Origin: Scheffersomyces stipitis CBS 6054
Taxonomy: Eukaryota; Ascomycota; Pichiomycetes; Serinales; Debaryomycetaceae
DNA: 64,000 nt
Direction: 5' to 3'
Assembly (NCBI RefSeq): GCF_000209165.1
Contig: NC_009044.1
Location: 372,001-436,000, forward strand
Positions 30,478-39,426 of the stretch are shown here, in pieces. Made by a program: the position numbers and the translations under genes. The notes under the pieces were generated by a model, which searched no databases, was not told the origin of the DNA, and saw only the letters and a program-made list of their open reading frames with translations. The stretch's first letter is position 1. Each line of letters starts with the position of its first letter.

Positions 30478-33400
30478 ATGAGGATCGACGACTTCTTCAA
30501 CGGCAGCAAGGTGAAGAAGTCTACGACGAATGTAAGTTACGCGGCTGGAAACGAAGTCTTGCATCTTCAATTGCATAAGTCGACCATTTGTGAACCTGAT
30601 TTACACTATTTGACTTCTCCTTGACATTGTCTTTGGTTAAGGACCTATTCAAAGGTCCTTATTGTGCGATTTATACTTGTGGTTTCAGGTTAGTTATTTC
30701 ATGATTCATGTGCCACGAATAAGGTCTTTGACATGAAAATAAACTTCAGGTCTCATTATCTATGAATGAATACTAACATTCTCTAGAAAGCCGTACAATC
30801 GCCGGTGAAAAAGAGCGCAAAACACACTCAAGACACTGACGAGCCTTTGAAGTCTTCAAAGAAGCAAAAGACTGACACAGGGAATTCCAGCAAATTCAAT
30901 TCTGGATCCAAAAAAATGTCCAATGTCATTAGTTTGGACTCAGACGATGACGAAGACTTCGATATGAAGGATGATGGAGATGAAGACGATGACGAGTTCA
31001 ACGACGACGACATTTTCGGAGATGAAGATGATGATGCTTTCCTCGACGATATTGAGGAAATCAAACCTCCACACACATCTAGAGTGTCTCCCAGAAAGGC
31101 TGCCGTAGAGGTGAAACAATCTCCTAAAAGGTCACCAAAGAAGTCCCCCCAAAAAGCCAAAAAAGAACCGATAGTTGAACCAATTGTAGAAACTGTAGAA
31201 CAGACGTCGCCCGCAAAGAAAAAATCTGCTCCTAAACCAAAGACCGAGATACCTGACTCAGCTCCAATTTCTAGTGGTATGACCGCAGAACAAGTTTTGT
31301 CCACAATTCCGGATGCAGACTTGCCAGAGGATGTAGAAGATAAGAAGTTCAACTTCTTTGCCAAAAAGGCAGCCGACGCGTCAACTGGCACTGGCGAACT
31401 GGTTCAAATTCCAGAAGCTCAACCAAACTGCTTATCTGGTTTAACTATTGTGTTCACTGGTGTGTTGCCCAGATTAGATAGAGATACTTCCGAAAATTTG
31501 GCCAAGAGGTACGGCGCCAAAGTTACAAAGTCTATTTCTGGTAAGACGAGTTTAGTAGTTATAGGAGATGAAGCTGGTCCATCCAAGATCAAAAAGATAA
31601 AACTGTTGCATATAAAAGCCATAAACGAAGATGGGTTCATACAGCTTTTGCAGAGTATGCCAATGGAAGGAGGAGATGGAGCAGCCGCTCAGAAGGCTAA
31701 ATTGAAAAGAGAAGAAGAGGAACGTAAAATCGTAGAAGAAGCCGAAGAAGAAGAACGTAGGGCCCAAGAGGAGGAAGCCAGACAGAAAAGGCTTTTGGAA
31801 GCACGAAAAGCTGCCTCAATTGAAAAGGCCTCGCATTCACAATCTTCTCACAGAGAGCCAGCAGAAGTTCCCAGAATCATACCTGACAGCGAAAAGTTGT
31901 GGACTGTTAAGTATGCTCCCAGCAGGATTGACCAGCTTTGTGGAAACAAAGGACAAGTTCAGAAATTGCAAAACTGGCTTTCCAACTGGTTCGACAACGC
32001 TAAGAAGGATTTCAAGGTTCCTGGAAGAGATGGCAGTGGTATTTACCGAGCTTGCTTAATAAGTGGTCCACCGGGTATTGGTAAGACTAGTGCAGCGCAT
32101 TTGGTTGCAAAATCGTTGGGATTTGACATCTTGGAGAAGAATGCCTCAGATGTCAGATCCAAGTCTTTATTGAACTCCAATCTCAAGTCCGTGTTAACAA
32201 ACACTTCAGTTGTGGGGTTTTTCAAGCATCGCGATGAAAACATTCAACACACTCAGAATGATCGTAGATTCTGCCTTATTATGGATGAAGTGGATGGAAT
32301 GTCTAGTGGTGATCACGGAGGTGCTGGGGCGTTATCGGCTTTTTGTAAAATCACACATATGCCTATGATCTTGATTTGTAACGATAAGTCGTTGCCCAAG
32401 ATGAGGACATTTGATCGTGTTACGTTGGACTTACCTTTCAGAAGACCTTCCGAAGCTGAGATGAAGTCCAGATTGATGTCTATTGCTTTACGAGAAAAGA
32501 TCAAATTGGATCCCACAGTTATTGGGCAGTTAGTCCAGGCTACAGGGAACGATATCAGACAGATCATTAACTTGTTGTCTACAGTTTCCAAGACTCAGTC
32601 GAGTATAGGCGGAGAACAAGCCAAGGACGCAGCCAATAGCTGGAAAAAGCAAACAGTTTTGAAGCCGTTTGATATCACAGCAAGATTGTTGAATGCTCAA
32701 ATCTACTCTCCTAATGCAAAGCATTCCTTGAACGACAAGATTGATTTGTATTTCAACGATATTGATTTCGCTCCGCTTATGATTCAAGAAAACTACTTGC
32801 TGACACGGCCATCCGACGCTAGAACCCCACAGGACCATCTAAGAAGAGTTGCAAATGCTGCCGACGACATTTCTGAGTCTGACCGGATCAACTCTCTCAT
32901 CAGATCGAGTGAGCAGCAGTGGAGTTTGTTACCATTCCATGGTGTTATGTCATCTGTCAAGCCTTCTTCGCAAGTGGCAGGCCAGATTTCGCAACGTATC
33001 AACTTTGCTGGATGGTTGGGACAAAATTCGAAAGCCATGAAGTACCAGCGGATGTTGCAGGACTTGCAGTACCATACTCGCTTAAGAACTTCTACAGACA
33101 AGAAGGAGTTACGCTTGGACTACTTGCCTACACTTCGTCAACGGTTGACTGAGCCATTGTTACAAGGCGAAGAGCAAGGGATCCAGCCAGTGATCGACAT
33201 CATGGACTACTACTACTTGACTAAAGAAGATTGGGACAATATTGTAGATTTGGGTGTAGGCAGGTACAAGGGAGAGTTGGTGTTGAAGGGTATCAGCACC
33301 AAAACCAAGTCCGCGTTCACTAGAAGCTACAATAGCACGACGCATCCTATTGCTATCTACAAGACGGGTAATTCTGTGGGAGCCATGGTATCGTCCAAGA

Positions 33401-33573
33401 AGAATGTGGACTACGAAGATGTGATTGAAGATGACACAAACACTCCCGATAAGGACGATGAAGAAGTTGATCCCGATAAGATCGACAGCAAAAAGGACAA
33501 ATTGATCAAGGAGGTGAAGCCCAAGAAGACGGCCAGGAAAGCCAAGGCGGCACCCAAAGGTCGCAAGAAGTGA
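30478..33573 (+). CDS. RFC1: Replication factor C large subunit Rfc1 (one intron)
   Basis: Exon 1 is 30478-30531 and exon 2 is 30787-33573, in phase 0, giving 946 residues (861 in S. cerevisiae). Exon 1 encodes MRIDDFFNGSKVKKSTTN; IDDFF resembles a PCNA-interacting peptide and corresponds to the ISDFF start of the S. cerevisiae protein. An acidic stretch (about 65-105) precedes a BRCT domain (about 229-312). The AAA+ clamp-loader module has Walker A SGPPGIGKTSAAH (about 443) and Walker B LIMDEVDG (about 515). The C-terminal Rfc1 domain follows, and a Lys-rich tail ends the protein. Rfc1 loads PCNA onto primer-template junctions for replication and repair. Without the intron the only upstream start in exon 2 is a GTG, so the spliced model is well supported. 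Confidence 0.93.
30532..30786 (+). other. RFC1: Spliceosomal intron of RFC1
   Basis: 255 bases with donor GTAAGT at 30532-30537, perfect branch site TACTAAC at 30772-30778 and acceptor TAG at 30784-30786. Splicing joins AAT to AAA in frame and adds the conserved N-terminal PCNA-binding-like peptide. Confidence 0.92.
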
Positions 33574-34746
33574 GAGGGGCAGCGATAAGAATTGGCGAGT
33601 CGTGTGGTGCGCTATGGAAGGGCATTCGGTTCAGCCGTGTAGTATAATATTTTTACTAGATAAATATTAATCATAATGGAGGAATGCACAGAACGGCCAC
33701 GGCAAAGAAGCAGGGTTCGTTGCATTGTAGTCGTATATGATGCATATATATGTACTACACCATTAGTGTATGTGGCACTAAGTATAAATGGCATCTAGAT
33801 ACGAACCACGAACCACAGAACTTAACTATGTACATATCTTATACAGAGACACTGTAATTGTAAAAATGAACAATGTCCGTGCTCAAACTTGCGATTGCGA
33901 GATAATTATTGTACTCCTCCGAGTATATCGAGGCATCTTCAGATTGAACACCCCGTCCAATAATCAGGAGCACATCGCCGTCTCAAATTCTGGGCCTGTG
34001 GTGTTCCATCTCCGCCATTCGTATTATTTCGTCAGTATTATTTGCACCCAATTGGGCCCTCCGGTACCGACCACAGTTGCGAAGAAAATTTTCAGGCCAC
34101 TGAAATTCGTACCCGCGCAATTTCAACTTCTCAGTATTTCTCTCAGTAATTCTCCATATTGTCCCAAATTTCAATGTTCTTTGTGCCTAACATTTTCTAC
34201 AGAACAAAGGATCTGCAGCTCAACCGAAACAAAACGTCTTTACGTTTCATTTTTATGAGACAATAACAAACGAACCATTCTCTTTTAGACTATCTGCTAT
34301 ATTCCTCAATCTTTTAGCCGTGCCTGTGATTGGCTTCTTCGTTCTCCCTCTAATACACTAGTCATCACGCTCGTGCCGCAGATCCAGGCTCATTTCTTCG
34401 TTTGAGTCTATGCTTGGTTGCAGTTGAATCAGCACTACAGAACCAGATTCTCTGAGACGTCCAGCTCCTGCCGCAAACTACTCCGCATTGTTCTACATCC
34501 ATCAATTCGTTCTTTTCCTTTCTAATAGTGAAGATTTTGTGGTGACAATTCTTAAAGCGGAATTCAACCGGAATTGACGTAGTGATTGGTGAGAATTTTA
34601 ACATTAATCAAAACTAATCAATATTAGAACATTAATTCTACAATACCAATTCAACATTTAATCCACAATAGTCCTTATTCGCCTTCCTTGTTCCTATATA
34701 TATTAGCATATCTAAACTATCACCGCTGGTCTCTGATAGTGTCATC
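33574..34746. promoter_or_regulatory. Intergenic RFC1/MKK2 promoter
   Basis: A 1.2-kb spacer with AT-rich blocks (TATATATGTACTACA near 33742) and no gene-like open frame. The last 200 bases before MKK2 are AT-rich with ATTAATCAAAACTAATCAATATTA-type repeats around 34601-34625. Confidence 0.45.
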
Positions 34747-36567
34747 ATGTCTAACCCCGGCCCACCACTCTTCAATGTGCCCAACACCAAACGCACAGGC
34801 ACCAAGTTGCCGACACTTCTCATCCCGTCTTCAGTGTCTTTGAATAAAATCAACGACAACCAGCATCACAACCTGCAACTCCAACAGATCCAGATGCAAA
34901 TACTGAACCAGAACCAATACCAAAATCAAAATACCAACCAATATCACAATCAGAACCTAACACATCAGAACCAAAGTCAGATACAACAAAATCAGCCAAT
35001 TCAAAACCAATCATCCCATAGCCAGAATCATATACCTAATAATAGTACTAATAATCCGCATCTTTCTGTCCATCCGCAGTATCACTACTCACAGCAACAG
35101 CAGCAACAACATCAACAGCAACTGCAGTTCCCATTGAACCAAAGTGTTAATCATCAATCCACATTATCAACGTCTTCTGCATCTAGCTCGTTGTACACAC
35201 CAAACTCGACTACCTCTTCATCCTATAGTAACTATACCAGTAGCAGTAAACCTCTTAAGAGGAAGCCTCCACCAATTGACTTTCTGAAAGTCAGTGGCTC
35301 TTACTCGTACACACCCGAAACGGTATCTCCGCTTCCCAACGTGAGCCCTAACAGCGAAGCACTCTCGGAAGACGTAGGTCAAGAACCCGTGTTTTCTAAT
35401 GATAATCTCAGTTACGGCAATAACGACTATCATGCGTCTCTTAACGAGAGCAACAGCAGTAACATCAGTGGTTACAGCAACATCAGTAATACCAGTAAAA
35501 ATAGGAATCTGAACGATTCCAGCAATTCCACAAGCTCTAACAATCCTCGCATCAACAATACTTCTTCGAATTCTAATACTATTAATGATGAATCTATGGA
35601 CATAGATAGTTCCGTAGATCCGGCTACTAAGAAGATCGAGGAGTTGACTCCAGACGACTGGAGATACTTGGCTAACAACAAGAAGATAGTAGAAATCAGC
35701 AAGCTAGGAGAAGGTAATGGAGGCAGCGTCTCCAAATGTAGATTGAAGGGAAATTCTAAGGTGTTTGCCTTGAAGCTCATCAATGCTGACCCCAACCCAG
35801 ATGTCCAGAAACAGATCATCCGTGAATTGCAATACAATCGGCTCTGTAATTGTCCATACATTGTACAGTACTATGGCACGTTCATGGTGGAAGCCCAGTC
35901 TATGATTGGTATCGCTATGGAGTACATGGGAGGTAAGTCGCTTGACTCGATCTACAAGCGGGTGATCGAATTGGATCCCACCAATCGCATCAACGAGAAG
36001 GTCATGGGCAAGATTTCTGAATCGATTCTACGTGGTTTAAATTATTTACACCAAAACAGAATCATCCATCGTGACATTAAACCTTCCAACATCTTGTTAG
36101 ATTCCCAGGGAAACATCAAACTCTGTGACTTTGGTGTATCTGGTGAAGTCGTCAACTCATTGGCTACAACATTTGTGGGAACTCAGTACTACATGGCACC
36201 TGAAAGAATCAGAGGCCAGCCCTACTCTGTGACTTCAGATGTGTGGTCATTAGGACTCACGTTGTTGGAGGTTGCTACTGGTAAGATTCCGTTCGACAAT
36301 GGGTCAGATTTGGCTACGTTGGGCCCGATAGAGCTCTTGACATTGATCTTGGAATACGAGCCTAAACTCCAAGACTTGCCGGAAGATGACATATACTGGA
36401 GCGAGTCGTTTAAGAACTTTATCTCATACTGTCTCAAAAAGAATAGCAATGAAAGACCCAGTCCTCGACAATTGTTAAACCATCCATGGAGTGTGGGTCA
36501 GCTGACAATCAAAGTGAGAATGGACAAGTTTGTACGAAAGTTGTGGGGAGATCCTGAGGAAGAGTAA
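34747..36567 (+). CDS. MKK2: MAP kinase kinase Mkk1/Mkk2 type (cell wall integrity pathway)
   Basis: 606 residues. Residues 1-300 are Asn/Gln/Ser-rich. The kinase domain (about 315-580) has the Gly loop KLGEGNGGSVSKC, Lys in FALKLIN, HRDIKPSN, DFGVSG and APERIRG. The activation segment GEVVNSLATTFVGT has the S-x-x-x-T spacing phosphorylated by MAPKKKs. IFALKVIN-like, YMGGKSLDSIYKR and PYSVTSDVWSLGLT strongly match S. cerevisiae Mkk1/Mkk2 (508 and 506 residues) and not Ste7 or Pbs2. In the Pkc1-Bck1-Mkk-Slt2 cascade it phosphorylates the MAPK that maintains the cell wall. The low-complexity N-terminus probably carries a MAPK-docking site (a KRKPPPIDFLKVSG stretch near residue 170 is a candidate). 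Confidence 0.9.
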   Translation: MSNPGPPLFNVPNTKRTGTKLPTLLIPSSVSLNKINDNQHHNLQLQQIQMQILNQNQYQNQNTNQYHNQNLTHQNQSQIQQNQPIQNQSSHSQNHIPNNSTNNPHLSVHPQYHYSQQQQQQHQQQLQFPLNQSVNHQSTLSTSSASSSLYTPNSTTSSSYSNYTSSSKPLKRKPPPIDFLKVSGSYSYTPETVSPLPNVSPNSEALSEDVGQEPVFSNDNLSYGNNDYHASLNESNSSNISGYSNISNTSKNRNLNDSSNSTSSNNPRINNTSSNSNTINDESMDIDSSVDPATKKIEELTPDDWRYLANNKKIVEISKLGEGNGGSVSKCRLKGNSKVFALKLINADPNPDVQKQIIRELQYNRLCNCPYIVQYYGTFMVEAQSMIGIAMEYMGGKSLDSIYKRVIELDPTNRINEKVMGKISESILRGLNYLHQNRIIHRDIKPSNILLDSQGNIKLCDFGVSGEVVNSLATTFVGTQYYMAPERIRGQPYSVTSDVWSLGLTLLEVATGKIPFDNGSDLATLGPIELLTLILEYEPKLQDLPEDDIYWSESFKNFISYCLKKNSNERPSPRQLLNHPWSVGQLTIKVRMDKFVRKLWGDPEEE

Positions 36568-37070
36568 TGAAGAAGTAGAAGAAGTGAGTAATAAGAGAGA
36601 AAAATAGAATAGCTGCAATATCAATAGCAATTTATTCTACATTATTATTTATCAATTTCACTGTAGCCTTAAATTGTGTAAAAGAAATGAGATTTCGCAG
36701 CCATTTCAGGTCGTGGTTTGTTTCCGCTACTATTTCCGAAATGCTTATGAATTAGATAAATCGAGAACCTTCCTGAAGAAATCAGGTATGTATCTAATAT
36801 CAGTCTCTTCAATTTTTGTTCAAAATGTCTCTTAAATATTCTATTTGGTAAGACTTTAAATTTATGCTGATTCTGAAGCTGCGAAAAACGAGGCTCACTG
36901 AATAAATCTGGACTTTTTCTTGCGAGTTTGAAAATCACCTGCTATAGATCACCTGCCTCGACCGCACTCATCCAATCACAGAAAAACAAAATTTCAGCAA
37001 TATTGAAAGATACTGAAAAGTCTCTAACAGTAAATAAATCCAGGTTAAGCATCCCAAACTCAAATACACT
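36568..37070. promoter_or_regulatory. Intergenic MKK2/complex I subunit, with CCAAT box
   Basis: CCAAT at 36972-36976 lies about 95 bases before the complex I gene and fits Hap-complex control of a respiratory gene. The spacer also contains GCTGCGAAAA (36878-36887) and a near-copy in reverse orientation (36693-36702), part of a motif repeated elsewhere in the window. Confidence 0.5.
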
Positions 37071-37403
37071 ATGCCTGTGCCATTCGAAGGGTTGTTGCCC
37101 TATGCTATTATGACCGCTTTCTTTGGAGTAGCTGGTCACGGTGTCGGTTTCATCAGATACTGGGACAACGGCTGGAAGAAGGACAGATTCGATTTGGATT
37201 CCTGGGACGAAAGAATGATGAATAGAGACTTCTTGCTAACAGGAGTCAAAAGGGGCCAGAGCCATGAGCCGGTGGCTCCAGAATCATTCAAGACGGCCGA
37301 TGTGAAGTTGCAGAAGTACTACTCTGCCTACAACGACCAATACTTCTCGTTCAGAGAGAGATTGTACAGAGGTTATGTCACCGGAAACTGGGACTTTTCC
37401 TAG
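37071..37403 (+). CDS. NADH:ubiquinone oxidoreductase subunit NDUFA1/MWFE type
   Basis: 110 residues beginning MPVPFEGLLPYAIMTAFFGV. The MPVPFE-LLPY start, single membrane segment (about 7-28), RYWDNGWKKDRFDLDSWDERMM and NRDFLLTGVKRGQ match the NDUFA1 (MWFE) accessory subunit of complex I; the Yarrowia counterpart is called NIMM. It anchors in the inner mitochondrial membrane and is needed for complex I assembly. The fungal protein has a longer C-terminal tail than the roughly 70-residue mammalian one. Its presence shows that the organism has a proton-pumping complex I, which Saccharomyces lacks. The ATG lies in the open frame, with a CCAAT box about 95 bases upstream. Confidence 0.88.
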   Translation: MPVPFEGLLPYAIMTAFFGVAGHGVGFIRYWDNGWKKDRFDLDSWDERMMNRDFLLTGVKRGQSHEPVAPESFKTADVKLQKYYSAYNDQYFSFRERLYRGYVTGNWDFS

Positions 37404-37469
37404 ACCAGTCTGTCTTACAGACACTCGGGAGTTTGCTAGACTATAGATATGGATATCAATCTTCAAATG

Positions 37470-37495
37470 GATATCTATGGAATTCTATAGATATC
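37470..37495. repeat. 26-bp near-perfect palindrome
   Basis: Arms GATATCTAT (37470-37478) and ATAGATATC (37487-37495) are perfect inverted repeats; the centre GGAATTCT contains the palindrome GAATTC. Confidence 0.75.
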
Positions 37496-37541
37496 TGAAA
37501 TGAGTGTTTCTGTGGATATACTACTAGTACAACTATAAATA

Positions 37542-37563
37542 TCCATAGACTAGTATCTATGGA
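37542..37563. repeat. Inverted repeat with 8-bp arms
   Basis: TCCATAGA (37542-37549) and TCTATGGA (37556-37563) flank a 6-base spacer. The left arm is part of ATATCCATAGAC, which recurs at 39284-39295 on the other side of NOP53. Confidence 0.7.
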
Positions 37564-37691
37564 GCCCCACCATTGCATTCTACACTTCTATTTATCACGT
37601 CTTTATGTACTAAATACACATTACAATTAACGTTATGTATTATCCTATTGTAGCATTAAATACTGCTATAGTTATCATAGTGTATACGAGG

Positions 37692-37703
37692 GAACCATGG
37701 TTC
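37692..37703. repeat. 12-bp perfect palindrome
   Basis: GAACCATGGTTC reads the same on both strands. It is the third palindrome in the NOP53 3' flank. Confidence 0.7.
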
Positions 37704-37838
37704 TCATTATAGTATAACCTATAAATACTTCAATAGCATCATGTACCATTGTAATACAATAAATATTCTGCAGTTATACTACAATACTCTACAGTTGTCT
37801 CTCAATGCAATGTTCTGTTCTATGCTATCTAATGTATA

Positions 37839-39098
37839 TCACTTGAAGTCTTTATAGGTCCACTTCTCGGTAATCTTTGGTGTATACTTTCTTCTCTTGG
37901 CCACTGGGATTCTCGTCTCGATCTTTCCGGTTGACTGCAAGTTCAACATCTGGTCGTAGAACAAGTTTCCTTCCGGCTTCAAGTTTTTTAAGTTGTTGGT
38001 CAACTCGTTGGATAACTTCACTTCCAAAGGTGCCTGAACTGCATCGTACTTGAACAACTTCTTAGGTTTGTTGCTGACGTTTTTGTCCTTCTTGCTGGTC
38101 TTCTTGTTGGTAGAATTGTCTTCTTTCTGCAACAATTCATCTAAGTTAGTCAAGTCGCGTAACTGCTTCTTCAACTCCTTCAACTCCTGCTGTAACCCCT
38201 CTCTCTTCTTGTGCTTTTCTTCTCTATTTCTCTTGGTCTTGGTCTTGATCTTGACCTGCGTAGGCTTGTTTATAGACAACTGGTAATCTCCATCTTCTTC
38301 GTCTTGCTGTTCTTCTTGTTCGTTCTCGCTGTCTTCACTGTCAGACTCGTTAACGTCCAACGTATTCATCAACTCCTTGATCTTCTCGCGGTGTTCGGCC
38401 ATCTGTTGACGAGTCAACTCACGCTTGTGTTCCAAGCCATACTCCTTATTTATCAACTGTTTCCAGGACTCCAAAGAGGGATTGTACGATTTGCCTGCGT
38501 CGATGACTTTCTTGTTCAAATCATTCTCAATAACACGAATGGGTGCACTCTTCAACGTCTTGGGCACAACGGAAGCCTGGGTGAACTCAGTTGTAGACGA
38601 AAAATTGGATACGGGAGTCTCTTCAATCTCCTCAGTACCCCAAAGATCCTTGTTCTGAACATGTATTAAGCCATCTTTGTCGATTCTATTCTTGATTTTA
38701 GACTCGTCCTTGTATTTTCCTCCTGCCAACTTCATCAATCTTAACACCTCTGTTCGCTTGACTCCCTGGATTGTATTTTTGGTTTCAGCTTTCGATCCTT
38801 TGGGATGGGAAAGAGCTTCAACTTTCGATTTGTTGGTGAGAATTTCATGAGTCTTGAGCTTCTTTTCTACTTTCCTACTCTGTAAGGAAACTGAAGGAGT
38901 TGAGTCAATAACGAAATCATCTTCATCTTCATCTTCATGGCCCCTCTTCAGACTCTTCTTTCCTACATGGATCTCATTTTCTCTATTCTCTTCCAAGGCT
39001 GTTTCCACATCCTGGATATCGATATTCTTTCTCCACGCCTTCTTTCCCTTTCTGGAAGGTTTGGGCTTTGCTCCACTATTCTTTACAGTTCCTGACAT
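37839..39098 (-). CDS. NOP53: Ribosome biogenesis factor Nop53
   Basis: 419 residues against 455 in S. cerevisiae. The basic start SRKGKKAWRKNIDIQDVE is the Nop53/GLTSCR2 signature. NKDLWG near residue 150 matches the motif that recruits the exosome helicase Mtr4 (AIM-like LWG/LFxxD region). PSLESWKQLINKEY and a long charged coiled coil (about 225-330) follow, and the C-terminus ends KRRKYTPKITEKWTYKDFK. Nop53 binds late pre-60S particles in the nucleolus and brings the exosome for 7S pre-rRNA (ITS2) processing. Low-complexity acidic stretches are typical. The promoter has an E-box and a GATGAG element. ATG at 39096-39098. Confidence 0.88.
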   Translation of the reverse strand: MSGTVKNSGAKPKPSRKGKKAWRKNIDIQDVETALEENRENEIHVGKKSLKRGHEDEDEDDFVIDSTPSVSLQSRKVEKKLKTHEILTNKSKVEALSHPKGSKAETKNTIQGVKRTEVLRLMKLAGGKYKDESKIKNRIDKDGLIHVQNKDLWGTEEIEETPVSNFSSTTEFTQASVVPKTLKSAPIRVIENDLNKKVIDAGKSYNPSLESWKQLINKEYGLEHKRELTRQQMAEHREKIKELMNTLDVNESDSEDSENEQEEQQDEEDGDYQLSINKPTQVKIKTKTKRNREEKHKKREGLQQELKELKKQLRDLTNLDELLQKEDNSTNKKTSKKDKNVSNKPKKLFKYDAVQAPLEVKLSNELTNNLKNLKPEGNLFYDQMLNLQSTGKIETRIPVAKRRKYTPKITEKWTYKDFK

Positions 39099-39426
39099 AG
39101 TGTTTTGCTCGATACTGTAGAATATACCGTTAATTTGGAGAAATCACTTAGAGTCTCGATTTTTTTATGTACCAGAGATGAGTAGCCTGCGCAGAAAAAA
39201 AAAAATCCTGACATCACGTGATGCTGATAAGATAAACATGGTTGCAAGATTCCTATATCTATACCGATATATATTTGGAAAGGATATCCATAGACAATAT
39301 CCAAATCTCTGACTTATATCGTATAGAATTAGTCGCTATAATTACTTAATACAACTTCTCTATAATATCTAATGTTATCTATTATGCACATGTATTCGTT
39401 ATTATCATACAATAGATTAAGAGTCA
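39099..39426. promoter_or_regulatory. NOP53 promoter with E-box palindrome and PAC-like GATGAG
   Basis: ATCACGTGAT at 39213-39222 is the same 10-bp palindrome as before COG6. GATGAG at 39177-39182, the core of the PAC element of ribosome biogenesis genes, is about 80 bases from the ATG. ATATCCATAGAC recurs at 39284-39295. The same spacer holds the 3' flank of SPO7. Confidence 0.5.

Larger units (their letters stand above)
37404..37838. other. Convergent spacer with a cluster of palindromes
   Basis: The 3' ends of the complex I gene and NOP53 converge here. The stretch is very AT-rich and has several inverted repeats listed separately. They may form hairpins or act in transcription termination. 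There is no gene. Confidence 0.5.

Noticed and set aside
30828..31391. 187-codon minus-strand Ser-rich frame in RFC1
   Set aside because: Antisense of the acidic GAT/GAA region of RFC1 reads as Ser runs; there is no independent support.
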